Shown piece by piece: positions 45,937 to 56,311 of a stretch of 64,000 nt of DNA; positions within the stretch are counted from its first letter, which is position 1; each line of letters opens with the position of its first letter. This DNA comes from Acholoe squamosa. Its lineage: Eukaryota; Annelida; Polychaeta; Phyllodocida; Polynoidae. The notes under the pieces are model-generated. The model saw nothing but the letters and a program-made list of their open reading frames with translations, ran no database searches and had not been told where the DNA came from. The stretch covers positions 37,143,113 through 37,207,112 of the forward strand of contig OX439038.1 of the NCBI GenBank assembly GCA_949317995.1. Reading direction: 5' to 3'. The translations under genes and the position numbers were made by a program.

Positions 45937-48822
45937 TTAGTTATATCCAACCTTTAGCCTTGATCTGAGGTTTTTTAACTTTTTAACCTCATTCTTAAAT
46001 TTAACTTTTGTGGTAGCCCTCTGAACCTCCTCAGATAGTAGGTCCCAGAGGACTACACCCCTGTACCATGGCGATCTTTTATAATGGCGAGATATACTTC
46101 TTGGCAATTTAAAACGTATCTTATTTTGCGATCTTGTATTATATGCATGACCATGATTTATCTGATCCTTGGATTTCTTATACATCAAACTTAAAAGTAA
46201 CATATCAAATCTTTGTTCTAATTTTTCCACTTTACAGATGACATGTAACTCATCAACACTATATTTAACAATATTGCATCTAAGGCAAATTCTCAAAGCT
46301 CTATTCTGTAAACGTTGTAATGCCTTTAAACCTTCCTCATTACAACTAGTACTTATAAAAGAGCAATATTCAATAATCGGCCGGATGGTACAACAATATA
46401 TTTTTATGCTTTCTTCTTGTGTGAGATATTTCCTTAATTTAGCAAATCTAAATAATTTATTACAAATGTTTCTTTTAATAAGCTTAATTTGTTTGTCAAA
46501 ACTTAACTTACTGTCTACTGTAACTCCTAGGTAGGGGAAAAAACTTACAGTTTCTACTCTGGTACCATTTATTACAATATCTGTATCTGGACAATTTTTC
46601 AATTTGTGAGCACTACAAAACCACATAAATTTTGTTTTCTTTGGATTAACAGTCAACCTGTTGTGAAATACCCATGTCTTAAAGCGTTCAAGATCATCAT
46701 TTAACACTCTCATTACATCTTGGGGTGTTTTCGCTGCATGATATAAAACAATGTCATCTGCATACATTATAATTTTGCACTCGTTCAACTTTTCAATCAC
46801 GTCATCTATGTATAAAACAAACAACAGGGGGCCTAAAACAGACCCTTGTGGGACACCATATTTGATTTCAGATTCTTGAGAGAGATTATTGCCATAACTA
46901 GTTCTTTGTTTGCGGTTTTTTAGATAACTATTAAACCAGAGAAAGTTATTTTTGCTGAAACCTAATTTGCTAATTTTTTCCAGAAGTCTAACATGGATTA
47001 CACTGTCAAACGCTTTAGTAAAGTCAATAAATAGGGCCCCTGTTATTAAACCATCATTTCGATACTCATATAGATCATTAACAAAGTCAAAGGTGGCATC
47101 ACCTGTACCACTACCTTTCTTGTAACCATATTGCTCATCTGAAAAATTATCGTGATCTTTCATGGCACAACTTAAATAATAATACATTATTTTTTCAATA
47201 ATTTTTGAGGGCATTGGCAATAGCGAAATAGGCCTCCAATTCTTAACTTGTGATGAATCTCCGTCTTTGGGTAATGGCTTGACCAATGCAGAAGCCCATT
47301 TGACAGGAAAACCACCACTATCAAAACTTCTCTGAACAAGAAAAGTAAATTGATCTAGCAGGCATATTATTGCACATTGTAGTATATCACCTCTGATCCC
47401 CTCTATTCCGGATGATTTATTTTTATCAATCTCTTTTACTGTATAATAGATATCCCAGGAATTAATCTTTATATTCGATTCAGAGAAAATTCCACCCTGA
47501 ATGATTTCCTCTATACTCACATTATTATCCATGTCACACTGTACTTTACCAACAGAAGCCACATGTAAGTCTTTTCCAATATTGCAAAAGTATTGATTAA
47601 TATATTCACAAGCAGTTTCGGATGGGACCTTAACACCATCTACATGGTGCTTCATATCTGGATAAATCTCAGACCCATTACCCTTAAACATGTTATTAAT
47701 ATATTTATAAAAACTCTTAGGATTTCCTCTACATTCATGTAATTCTTGCATAATACCACCAATTTGATTAGCTTTTATTTTTTTCCTAATTTTTCTCCTG
47801 CAATCTTTAATAGCTTGCTTCTCTTCATCACTTTTATTCACCTTATACAACCTTAACCACCCTTCCCTCTCAAAAACAAGATCCATTACTTCATCATCTA
47901 TCCAACTTTTTCTAGTTTTTTTAACTAATCTCTCAACAAAGGGATGATATTTATCCAGATACTGATTAATAGGTGTTAGGAACATGTCCCACAGCACATC
48001 AGTACTCAAATTTTTACCATAATACAATGTCCAATCACAAGATTGCAGGAAATCTTTGAAATTACTTTCTTTAAAATTCCTATAATCACGGCCCGAATAA
48101 GTTGTTTTAGTATACTTGTAATTCTCACGGCCCTTACAGCCAAATACAGGAATGTGATCAGAAATGAATGCTTCTACCGTACCTGCATCAGTAATGTTAA
48201 CACAATTTGATAATACATTGTCAATACAAGTACCACTAAAGGGACGAGTAACCTCATGTACCAGAATTTTCCATCCTAAATCTTTACATAATGACCTAAA
48301 ACTCTCACAGCTTGCATCAGTATCATCAAACATATTTAGATTAATATCACCTAATACCCAAGTCTCATGTCTCCCTTGATTATCATTATATTCAAATCCA
48401 GCTACCTTCTTTAGAAAAGTAAGAAAATTTGGTACATTGGTATTTGGTATTCTATAAATAGATACTATGAGCTGTTCTTTCTCACCCGGTAGACATAGCA
48501 TAATAGCAATACTTTCAAAATCAATCGATTGAATAGTCAAATCATTTACAATGCTAATATATCGACATAGACCAGATCTACAACTAAGGCCTACTCCACC
48601 ACAATTCTTACCAATTCGATCATTTCTATACAAAATACGATCAGGTATATTTATAATTCCCTCTGGTGAAGCAGGCTTAAGCCAGGTTTCACATAAACAA
48701 ATTATATCACTACGTTTCAATAACTTGTATATCTCTTCATGTTTGTCTTCAAAACTACGACAATTAATTGAAGAAATCACCAGCCCCTTACTGTTGTTAA
48801 ATTCCTCATTACAAAGTACCAT
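45937..48822 (-). CDS. LINE ORF2: endonuclease-reverse transcriptase (961 codons)
   Basis: N-terminal exonuclease-endonuclease-phosphatase domain (about residues 12-230): SSINCRSFEDK, CLCETWLKP, WVLGDINLNMFDD and ISDHIPVFG. A linker follows, then reverse transcriptase (about 480-760) with WRPISLLPMPSKIIEKIM, ALFIDFTKAFDSV, YGVPQGSVLGPLLF and the catalytic YADDIVLYH. C-terminal region includes CCTIRPIIEYCS. Length and order fit CR1/Jockey-group ORF2. The frame is uninterrupted, and the key motifs of both enzymes are visible, so activity is possible. Confidence 0.92.
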   Translation of the reverse strand: MVLCNEEFNNSKGLVISSINCRSFEDKHEEIYKLLKRSDIICLCETWLKPASPEGIINIPDRILYRNDRIGKNCGGVGLSCRSGLCRYISIVNDLTIQSIDFESIAIMLCLPGEKEQLIVSIYRIPNTNVPNFLTFLKKVAGFEYNDNQGRHETWVLGDINLNMFDDTDASCESFRSLCKDLGWKILVHEVTRPFSGTCIDNVLSNCVNITDAGTVEAFISDHIPVFGCKGRENYKYTKTTYSGRDYRNFKESNFKDFLQSCDWTLYYGKNLSTDVLWDMFLTPINQYLDKYHPFVERLVKKTRKSWIDDEVMDLVFEREGWLRLYKVNKSDEEKQAIKDCRRKIRKKIKANQIGGIMQELHECRGNPKSFYKYINNMFKGNGSEIYPDMKHHVDGVKVPSETACEYINQYFCNIGKDLHVASVGKVQCDMDNNVSIEEIIQGGIFSESNIKINSWDIYYTVKEIDKNKSSGIEGIRGDILQCAIICLLDQFTFLVQRSFDSGGFPVKWASALVKPLPKDGDSSQVKNWRPISLLPMPSKIIEKIMYYYLSCAMKDHDNFSDEQYGYKKGSGTGDATFDFVNDLYEYRNDGLITGALFIDFTKAFDSVIHVRLLEKISKLGFSKNNFLWFNSYLKNRKQRTSYGNNLSQESEIKYGVPQGSVLGPLLFVLYIDDVIEKLNECKIIMYADDIVLYHAAKTPQDVMRVLNDDLERFKTWVFHNRLTVNPKKTKFMWFCSAHKLKNCPDTDIVINGTRVETVSFFPYLGVTVDSKLSFDKQIKLIKRNICNKLFRFAKLRKYLTQEESIKIYCCTIRPIIEYCSFISTSCNEEGLKALQRLQNRALRICLRCNIVKYSVDELHVICKVEKLEQRFDMLLLSLMYKKSKDQINHGHAYNTRSQNKIRFKLPRSISRHYKRSPWYRGVVLWDLLSEEVQRATTKVKFKNEVKKLKNLRSRLKVGYN

Positions 48823-49329
48823 TTCAAATAATAACGGGATAATAATGATGCCATCTCAATAGGTAATATACAAGGTGAGATACATTAACAACAACAGAAA
48901 AGAAAGCAATGTCCAATACCAGTATCATCATACAGTTTTTACAAAGTCTTCTACCACAAATTATCCTCGTAGTAGAGGTGACTGTTATAAGCAGTCTACT
49001 GTGTGTTCAACTATTGCTTACAACAGGTTAAACCCCCAGCCCCCCTTACACTTGACTATACGGTGGTAAACTTATCAGGGGTATCACTGGGGTTAGTGGA
49101 CTTAGTACACAACAAAAAGGGGCAGTGTCCTAATCCAAAAGAATTTTGAATAGAGAAAAATGATTTAGCACATTCAATTAATATGAATAGAAAATTTAAC
49201 AATGCTTTCATGATGACACTGTCAAGAAAAATGTGAAAAAAAGGCAAACATCCATTTCCGAATCAGTAGACATATATCAATAATGCAAAGCATGTTATTT
49301 AATTTAACACTAACATATACAAGTAATTA
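48823..49329 (-). other. LINE inter-ORF region
   Basis: About 500 bases between ORF1 and ORF2. I see no frame with coding character. How ORF2 would be translated (separate initiation or reinitiation) cannot be told. Confidence 0.5.
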
Positions 49330-50118
49330 TTAAAAATCATCATCAGCATCAGCATGATCCCTGTTTGGATTCAAACCAAGTGCTAGGTCAAGGTCAGTGT
49401 CTGTGTATTCAACACAAAAGTGGTGAAAGATCTTAACTACCATTGCACGTACCATCTTCTTTTTGTGTTTCCCATTCTTGAGGTGAATGCCATCTCTCAT
49501 ATGACTAGATAAGTCTCTCTTATGACAGCTACCTGCTCTTGATTTACTCACTGCACGTTCAAATCGCATTGTAGGGAGCCCCTCAGCAGCATTAAATGCC
49601 CTTATATTAGCATTAATTGTATCCAATGCTATGTCGAATTCCTCCTGAATTTTCGTACAATCCATTGTCCAGTTATTGGCCATAGCTAGGTTGGCTCCAT
49701 AAATACATGTATAACATGTATAACAGGTTGGTTGATCAAAAGGCAAGTTATTCAGGGCAGTAGTTATAGACTGGAACCCATCGCGAACAGACTGATATAC
49801 CTCCTCCGCATATTCTCCTTGTAAGCCGTATGACTTGTGGCCCTGTCTGTCCTTCCTCATAAATGACATGTTGTTAATGCCAGCTGATATTACACATAAA
49901 TCAAATGGTCCATTCATCAGCAGTTCCTGAACCAACCTTCTTTGAATGTGTTCAAGTTTTGCCCCAGGCATGACAATAGTATGATGCAAGATACCTTTTT
50001 GTGGAAACACAAGGTCTAGTAGCTCTTCAAAACCTGCTACACGTGAATCTCCAATAAATAACACATTAACTCTATAGTACAACAGCTGATCCATAGTGTC
50101 ATATGTCCATATGTACAT
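49330..50118 (-). CDS. LINE ORF1: SGNH/GDSL esterase-like protein (262 codons)
   Basis: N-terminal VLFIGDSRVAGFEEL carries the GDS nucleophile block, CVISAGINNM the G-x-N block, and DGIHLKNGKH the catalytic D-x-x-H block. Esterase-type ORF1 proteins are known from CR1/L2-group LINEs. No coiled coil, RRM or CCHC knuckle is visible, so this ORF1 is close to a bare SGNH domain. It sits between the LINE 5' end and ORF2, and the flanking LTR halves confirm that it belongs to the LINE. Uninterrupted. Confidence 0.8.
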   Translation of the reverse strand: MYIWTYDTMDQLLYYRVNVLFIGDSRVAGFEELLDLVFPQKGILHHTIVMPGAKLEHIQRRLVQELLMNGPFDLCVISAGINNMSFMRKDRQGHKSYGLQGEYAEEVYQSVRDGFQSITTALNNLPFDQPTCYTCYTCIYGANLAMANNWTMDCTKIQEEFDIALDTINANIRAFNAAEGLPTMRFERAVSKSRAGSCHKRDLSSHMRDGIHLKNGKHKKKMVRAMVVKIFHHFCVEYTDTDLDLALGLNPNRDHADADDDF

Positions 50119-50226
50119 TCCCTTTCTATCCCTAATGCTATGTAAGCTCTATATAGCCCAGATATATATAGCATGAGACATAGTCCTACTAACAAATGGC
50201 ACTTGATTTAAAGTGGCTACAGCACA

Positions 50227-51029
50227 CCTCTACCTTGACCTCCTCTACCCCGTCCACGGCCTCGCCATCCACCATTACTCCCTATGTTGTAGATAATGGT
50301 TGGTCCACCTCTAGAATGTTCTAATGCCTCCCCACCCTGCTGGGTAGAATTACTATGGCCAGGCACAGGACTAGGAGTTGCTGTACCAGCAAAACGGTTT
50401 GTGTCAATGGCTGCCATGGGCACAGCAGTGTGGGTGTTTTTCAATGACTTCATTGACATGGACATAGACTGCATACCTTTCTCCAAGGACTTTATAGCTC
50501 CTTCAATGTTCTTCAAACGGCTATCATCCACTGAAGTTTCAGGTGGAGGTGGGGGGAGGTCAACGGCTGCTTGATCCATTAATCCTGAAGGTTCATTCAG
50601 CCTCAAAGCTGATGCTCCAGTATTACAGGCTTTAAATGCCTCAGCCACGGTTTTAGGAGTAGCAACTGTGACATGATATTTCAACTGATCATTGCTCAAA
50701 CCATCAATAAAAGTCCGTATAAGGCTCTCCATCAGCATATCCTGTTTTAGATGTTCAGCATCATAAGCCCTGTCGACAGCACTTGTGAATCTAGTACAGT
50801 ATTCCCTCGGAACTTCAAATGGCTGTTGCACCATTTTATCCACCTTCCTCCTAAGGATCACCTCCTCCTCAGCTCCATGGTCTACTCCTGCTATCCACAG
50901 TCTTAAACCATCCTTGTTTTGGCCATCACAGTAACCAATACTCCTGCCATGATTGTCCAATAACTTCCTGTGTTCTGCCAATTTCAACAACCTCACTCTT
51001 TCCTGCTCAAGTTGAAGTTGTTCACCCAT
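50227..51029 (-). pseudogene. gag: Element D gag, N-terminal part
   Basis: From MGEQLQLEQERVRLL the frame shows a charged helix, a capsid-like part (EYCTRFTSAVDRAY, TFIDGLSNDQLKYHV, TPKTVAEAFKACN), a proline run, a helical region and an RG-rich segment (GWRGRGRGRGGQGRG). Unrelated in sequence to the gag of A, C and E. It is cut by element C's LTR. The ATG at 51029 is chosen because upstream codons run into the primer-binding region. Confidence 0.75.
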
Positions 51030-51100
51030 ATTGTACCCAGACCAACACAATCCTTGTACAGTGTGTTCACCTTTTTCCTCCTCCAGTTACAACCAAGTAT

Positions 51101-51118
51101 AGTCCCGCCGGAGGTTCC
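51101..51118 (-). promoter_or_regulatory. Putative primer-binding site of element D
   Basis: TGGAACCTCCGGCGGGAC on the minus strand, a few bases inside the LTR end. The form fits a tRNA acceptor and T-stem complement; the tRNA was not identified. It differs from the A/C/E site. Confidence 0.5.
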
Positions 51119-51122
51119 ACTT

Positions 51123-52124
51123 TGTAAGTGGGGGGAAGAACCAAATGCACACTTCGCTGGTCTGGTACAAACTGAATCATCTTTATTTCCAAAATCAAAA
51201 TCTCATCTTGGGCTCCACCTTCCACTTGTCAATCATACAATATCAACCAATCACCTGAGGGGTAGGTGACTCCCCCTGGTGGAGGTAGGCAGAACAATGC
51301 CAAACACAATACACACTTACAATTGGAATGCAATAACAACAAAACCCTTTGTGACGTCCGTCACTAATCCTTACTATAATACCCCCATAAAATAGACCAT
51401 ACAATGAATACAGACAGTACAATGAATTCAAACCTAGACAAAAACCATCAACTAACATCAGTGTCACAGTATATACACACAAAAGACATTGTAATTGCCC
51501 AGACGGCCGTTCCTGTCCTTTGTTGTGTTTCTGCATTTCTTTATATCATAATTACCTCCTACTCTATTATACACACTTAAAAACGGAATGCAATAACATA
51601 TTAATACACAAAAGGCACACCAGATGTACAATAGGCAGTGGCAGCCGTTTCTACAGCCCCCATCTCTATTGTCCACAAAAACGGAATGCAATACCAACAA
51701 AACCCTTTGTGACGTCCGTCACTAATCCTTATTATAATACCCCCACAAAATAGACCATACAGTGAATACAGACAGTACAATGAATTTAAACCTAGAGAAA
51801 CCATCAACTAACATCAGTGTCACAGTATATACACATAAAAGACATTGTAATTGCCCAGACGGCCGTTCCTGTCCTTTGTTGTGTTTCTGCATTTCTTTAT
51901 ATCATAATTATCTCCTACTCTATTGTTCTTACAAAATACACACTTAGAAACGGAATGCAATAACATATAAATACACAAAAGGCACACCAGATGTACAATA
52001 GGCAGTGGCGGCCGTTTCTACAGCCCCCATCCCTATTGTCCACCATACATTCACAACAGTGTGGCGGACACAATAGCACTTTCTCCTTTTGTGACATTTT
52101 GTCTTGGCTCTTATATTCATTACA
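51123..52124 (-). repeat. Element D 5' LTR (~1002 bp)
   Basis: Plus strand TGTAAGTGGGGGG...TTCATTACA. Nearly identical to 25846-26841, including the internal duplication and the two TGACGTCCGTCA sequences (51352-51363, 51710-51721). AATAAA on the minus strand near 51186. Confidence 0.85.
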
Positions 52125-52462
52125 CAGCTACCTTATGGACATTTTACTATTGGAAATAAGTATCAGTTTGAAATACCCCAGTTACTTGTGTGGATGGGCT
52201 ATGGACTTGTGATAAGGATAACATCTTGTAATTGTGCACTTCTTGGATGGAGATGTAACTCCAAAAAACATTGATACTTCACGGACGGCGTCGCAAGTGT
52301 TGTAAGGTCATGGAGAGATGAACGCCTTCATGCCCTTCTCAATAAGTAGCATTATAACACCAGATGACTTAAGAGCAACTTCATACCCCACAACCGTAGA
52401 CATTTAAACCCATTGAGGTAATTCACCCACATTTGGCATCGCACTCCTACCACATTCCTTCA
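52125..52462 (+). repeat. Element E LTR, 3' portion
   Basis: Contains GTGTTGTAAGGTCATGGAGAG and a CCCTTC stretch shared with the ends of the A and C LTRs, and ends CATTCCTTCA before CCTGGTGGAGAA. U3 is absent. Confidence 0.7.
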
Positions 52463-52464
52463 CC

Positions 52465-52480
52465 TGGTGGAGAAAATTTG
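52465..52480 (+). promoter_or_regulatory. Putative primer-binding site of element E
   Basis: TGGTGGAGAAAATTTG just inside the LTR end, matching A and C in its first ten bases. Confidence 0.55.
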
Positions 52481-52500
52481 TGGTGTATGCTGCTGCGTTC

Positions 52501-54463
52501 ATGAGTGGTGTACCATTCCCCATTCCTCCAGCATTGCCATTTGACAATCAAGGTGAGTTGGGTGAATCTTCTAGCCGTGTGCTGCAGAGTGCGACAGATA
52601 CATCAATTGGTCAATCTACCGCAGGACCTTCACACCACACCAGAGACTCGGATTTACTTGCTGGAATTGATCAATCTGGCAGATCAACTTGATCCCGTGG
52701 AAAAGCTGTTCCTGTAGCATTGGACAACCGCAACAGGGCTGTTATCAGCGAAAGAATTCACGGTACATGCAGGTGGGATTTTACCACCCCCAGCGACAGA
52801 GACTCCCTTTTACCTAGTCAGGGGAGTCAAGCCCAGGTGAAACCGACCTAGAAGCCCCACAAGCGCTCATCCCGGGAGTTATAGGCACGGCCAGATTAGG
52901 CACGGAAACAGGCTACCCAACGGTCTTGACAGAAAGGCCCGATCAACCGACGGCACGGGCCCCAGTGGCGCTATATCGGATCACGCCCTCACAGCGCGAT
53001 TACAGCCCAATGTAGCTAGTGATCCCAATGAAGAAGATTGCAGTCAGGATGAAGTCAACCTTCTCCCTGAGAGCCTACTAAGCTCAGATGATAATTTAAC
53101 TGCGGTAGCAGATCGGTCTGCCAACTTCAATGATACACCATTGGATCACTCATTACAAACTCATAATTTAGGAGATACAAGAAGAAGATTGAATTATGAA
53201 AAACCTGACACTCAGAGTATTACTCAGAATCAGAAGGAATCTGACATTTTCTGAGATTTATCAGATATAGAAGAAGTAGAAGAAGAAGATTCTGATGATC
53301 AGGCTTTGGACCAGCATAATATATTGAATCAAGGTCAGTTGAACGCACCAATTCAAGTCCTACCAAACCCTCATCAACCAGTTAACTCACCACCCAACAT
53401 GGCGGTGGGACCACACTTAAAACCTCCTGTCTGGAGAGAAACCTGAAACCTATTACGACGAATTGGATGCAGTTGCTGCAATATATGACTGGGATAGACC
53501 CAAAAAGCTGATAATGGCAAAGCATGGTTTAAAAGGCATAGCTGCAGAATGGGTGAGAACGTTGGCAAATGACAAGAAAGACACTTATCAGCATTTGAAA
53601 GACGCTGTAATAGACATCTTCGAGGACAAAAGGACGTCATGGCAGAAACACAGGGATTTCTTCTCACTTAAACAAGAAAAGGACCAATCTATACTGGATT
53701 TCGCAGGTGTTTTGAGGAGACACCAAGCAGCAGGTAATGTGGCCCCCGAACTGGCCCTAGCAGTCTTTATTGTAGGAACTTCGCCTTCTATTTCAAGGGA
53801 ACTCGCTAGGACGGATGTTAAAACCATCAAGGACGCTATTAAAGTGGCATTACGCCTGGAGTCACTAAACAAGAAAGGACCTAAAGCTACAGCTGCCGCA
53901 ATAGAGACTACTACAAATGCGACAGTGGACAATAACCTCACTCACCTATTAGCCGCCCTGGAGACTGCTGAAAGCAAGCCACAACAAAACGTTCCTAAAC
54001 CTCAGACCTGCAGCCATCTTACAAGGGCTACAATACAGGTGGAAATTTTAGAGGCAAGAGACAACCATTCTACCCTAATAAACAGTCATATGGTTACCAA
54101 GGATGGGCCAATAAACCACAATGGCAAAATGCACCTGGATATCAAGCACCCACACACCCTCGTTTCTATCCTCAGAATAGGAAACCTTACATGCAGCAAC
54201 CTAATATGCAACAACCCCCTGCGCAACAAGCAAATCAACAAGCACAAACAAATACAGGTAATGGAAGACAAGGAAATCAATACCGCCCAGCTGGAAGAGC
54301 AGAGATTGGAGAAGACAATCGTAAGTACTGCTCAGTACACGAAATGTACGGGCACAGCACTGGCGCTTGCAGCTGGCTGCGTAAAAAGATGGGCGAGATG
54401 AGAGCAACTGGACAGGCACCAAGAACAGGAGGTGGTCCATCTGGAAACGACCAGGGAAACTGA
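52501..54463 (+). pseudogene. gag: Element E gag, broken
   Basis: Starts MSGVPFPIPPAL, with the capsid-like block KHGLKGIAAEWVRTLANDKK and KHRDFFSLKQEKDQSILDFAG, and ends with the CHHC knuckle CSVHEMYGHSTGAC. Broken, with several breaks. Confidence 0.8.
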
Positions 54464-54499
54464 TAGGCTGGTCTGTGCCGCCTATCACAACTACACTGC

Positions 54500-55020
54500 A
54501 CTCTATGGGCTGACCAGCTAACAATGAACTTAGCAGCAAACCTTTGTTCCTAACCATATAATTGAGCGGAGAAGACAAGCTAGCATTTCTGGACACTGGA
54601 GCCAGCGACTGCTTTATCTCTAAGAAATAAAGACAGTCACTACCAGAAGAATGCATTGTAGAAACATTTGATGCAGGCAACATGACAGTGAATATGGCAA
54701 ACAGCAATAGCACGAAGATAGTGGAAACTGCAAGACTAATATTCATGATGGAAGGAGCACGTCTACACCTCCTCTTCCATGTCATGGATAATTTATGCCA
54801 CGATGTCATAATTGGTAGGAATCTACTTGAAGCACTACATGCAGATATGAAAATGGGAGACAGAAAAGTGGGAATCTTCACAGGAAACCCAGTATCAAGC
54901 ACGAAAAATGAAGAACTGCTACCTATGCAGGAGAAAATAATACCAGTATAACCATGGAGACAGATACCAGGAGAAAAAGGAGAAACAGTGATATGTGAAC
55001 CATCAGGACTTGCTCCATAA
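54500..55020 (+). pseudogene. pol: Element E start of pol
   Basis: Protease block AFLDTGASDCFIS (about 54570-54610), then the region before RT (MDNLCHDVIIGRNLLEALHADMKMGDRKV), matching C at about 42260-42440. Only this start is present. Broken. Confidence 0.75.
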
Positions 55021-55642
55021 AGGCACATAAAACGCCGTCACCTGAATGAACTTACATTACTCGACCTGCAGAGAAAAACAAATATAAATTGAAATATCAA
55101 CTTGGAGACCTGGAAATGAAAATAATGTAAGGGAAATATGTACCCTACCTGGCATGAAGACGGCAATCTTGTAGCAGTAAAATCACAGTAAAATCCTCTC
55201 CGATAGGCATAGAGTCACACACAGTGAGTGAATGAGCAGGGCCATCACTACAACTTTGCTTATATTTATATGGCGGCCGACTCAGGATTGGCTGGAGTAG
55301 GAGTGAGCAGAGGTCAAAGGTGACTCCCCACCACAGGAAGTGGGGCCACCTCCCTGTTTACTCAAGGCAGACTGGATGAGGTAACCACAGGAACCGGAAA
55401 TACAGTAGGATCCACTGACCTAGGAATCACAGGGGTCACAACCCCAGCCTACCTGTATATATACCGCTATGGCCACCCTCCTACTGCATTCCTCATGGTA
55501 CTACCCCTGGAGTACGATAGGCTGCACAACGCCACACTGAAGCATCACACTGCCAGATACACCATCTATGGATTACTGTGACTGCCTATAAACTTTGACA
55601 CTCTATGGGAAATTCGCTGTGAGCTGCTCAGCCTATGCCGGG
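55021..55642. promoter_or_regulatory. Internal divergent promoter region of element E
   Basis: Forward TATATATA at 55456-55463 before the cassette, followed by CCGCTATGGCCACCCTCCT, which resembles GCAGCAATGGCGCTCCTCC at the same place in C. On the minus strand there is TATAAATA at 55261-55270, about 185 bases away. CACAGGAAGTGG (near 55334), also found in the C LTR, lies between. A CAGGTAGGG donor-like sequence lies downstream on the minus strand near 55150. No gene is seen in this stretch. Confidence 0.55.
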
Positions 55643-55813
55643 ATGTATGGAGACCGCCCTGTAGCCATCCAATACACTTTATTATTTGGATTATTTGGAG
55701 GACTGCTACTTGGCTGCATTCTCTCATGCTGCAGGCATATTTTCGAACAATTACAAAGAGCTCGCTCAGGGAGAGATACTGAAGCTACGGATAACAATAT
55801 ATATGCACTGTAA
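55643..55813 (+). CDS. Small one-pass membrane protein of element E (56 codons)
   Basis: Starts MYGDRPVAIQYTLLFGLFGG, then LLLGCILSCCRHIFEQLQRA. It is the counterpart of the C protein at 37230-37466. The start is set where the two align; upstream in-frame codons exist but without an ATG. GTAAGTAC overlaps the stop, a possible splice donor. Confidence 0.6.
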   Translation: MYGDRPVAIQYTLLFGLFGGLLLGCILSCCRHIFEQLQRARSGRDTEATDNNIYAL

Positions 55814-55873
55814 GTACTGCATTAGTGACCCGGTAGTGCAGACATAACCTATTAATATTTAAGATGAAAGGTG

Positions 55874-56311
55874 ATGGACAAAAGGACCAGTGACAAGCAC
55901 ACAGATGCTTATTGGGGAAATTATAATTATAAAGTTAAGCGCTTTAATAAGAAAGGCGCCTCTATAAAGAAGTTGGCGATAGACGTTATTTCAAAAAATT
56001 ATATTAATATATATCAACTACACAGAATCCTCCAGGAGGAAATTAATGAGCATCACGCCAAATATACTGTTGGAGAGCTAACTACAGCGGCTCCAGCAAA
56101 ATTAATCTGCTTCTTTTGTGAACCAACTGGAGTTCAGGAAAGTAACTGCCACACGTGCAGAAAAATGTACGAACGTTCAGTTTTGAAAAATCTCAGCCAC
56201 TGCACTAGTTCATATGCATTTGGACCTCTGGCTAGACCGCCAGTACCAGCATATCCAGACGATAAAATAGCTGTTAAACTACATGAAAAGCTACAGAGAA
56301 AGCATACATGA
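55874..56311 (+). CDS. CxxC accessory protein of element E (145 codons)
   Basis: Counterpart of 36773-37228. Shares LAIDVISKNYINIYQLH, EHHAKYTVGELT, a zinc-like site ICFFCEPTGVQESNCHTC, and the proline-rich end GPLARPPVPAYPDD, where the strict PPxY of C is replaced by PAY-type sequence. The stop overlaps the next start (ATGA). Confidence 0.65.
   Translation: MDKRTSDKHTDAYWGNYNYKVKRFNKKGASIKKLAIDVISKNYINIYQLHRILQEEINEHHAKYTVGELTTAAPAKLICFFCEPTGVQESNCHTCRKMYERSVLKNLSHCTSSYAFGPLARPPVPAYPDDKIAVKLHEKLQRKHT

Larger units (their letters stand above)
45571..50200 (-). mobile_element. Full-length non-LTR retrotransposon (CR1/Jockey group)
   Basis: 4.63-kb LINE inside the LTR of element C. The minus strand carries a 5' region, an SGNH-type ORF1, ORF2 with endonuclease and reverse transcriptase, a 3' UTR with AATAAA, and a ~20-base poly(A) tail. 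The LTR is split with a short duplication (AAGT on the minus strand, partly hidden by the tail). Both frames are open, so this copy looks complete and recent. The exact clade is unresolved. Confidence 0.85.
28345..50226 (-). mobile_element. Element C: giant env-bearing Ty3/gypsy retroelement (~17.3 kb without its LINE)
   Basis: Minus-strand order: 5' LTR (50226 to 44729, holding a LINE), primer-binding site, gag, pol, internal promoter, accessory cassette, two further small frames, a block with plus-strand frames, envelope, ~1.66 kb without genes, 3' LTR (29201 to 28345). The LTRs are highly similar apart from small indels, so the copy is young. Gag and pol are broken (about four breaks in all), while envelope and accessory frames look whole. 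The flanks (TGTGC left, CCTCT right) do not match and lie in env and gag of element D. No clear polypurine tract precedes the 3' LTR. The element may be a recombinant of two copies. Confidence 0.75.
44729..50226 (-). repeat. Element C 5' LTR, interrupted by a LINE
   Basis: LTR sequence occupies 44729-45570 and resumes at 50201-50226 (ACTTGATTTAAAGTGGCTACAGCACA), about 868 bp in all. It carries AATAAA near 44945, TATATA near 45236 on the minus strand and the GTGGGAA motifs. The outer end abuts the gag of element D. Confidence 0.85.
25846..52124 (-). mobile_element. Element D: env-bearing LTR retroelement interrupted by element C
   Basis: Two LTRs of about 1.0 kb (25846-26841 and 51123-52124) share the same orientation and are almost identical. 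Inside the right LTR lie a primer-binding-like site and a gag start. Inside the left LTR lie a polypurine tract and an envelope end. Element C (28345-50226) occupies the middle. No pol of D is seen in the window. The outer flanks (CACTG at left, CAGCT at right) do not match and belong to different elements (B and E), so D's ends may not come from one simple insertion. Broken. Confidence 0.7.

Noticed and set aside
51101-51118. Naming the priming tRNA of D, or of A/C/E at TGGTGGAGAA
   Set aside because: I could not match either site to a specific tRNA 3' end with confidence; a tRNA database comparison is needed.
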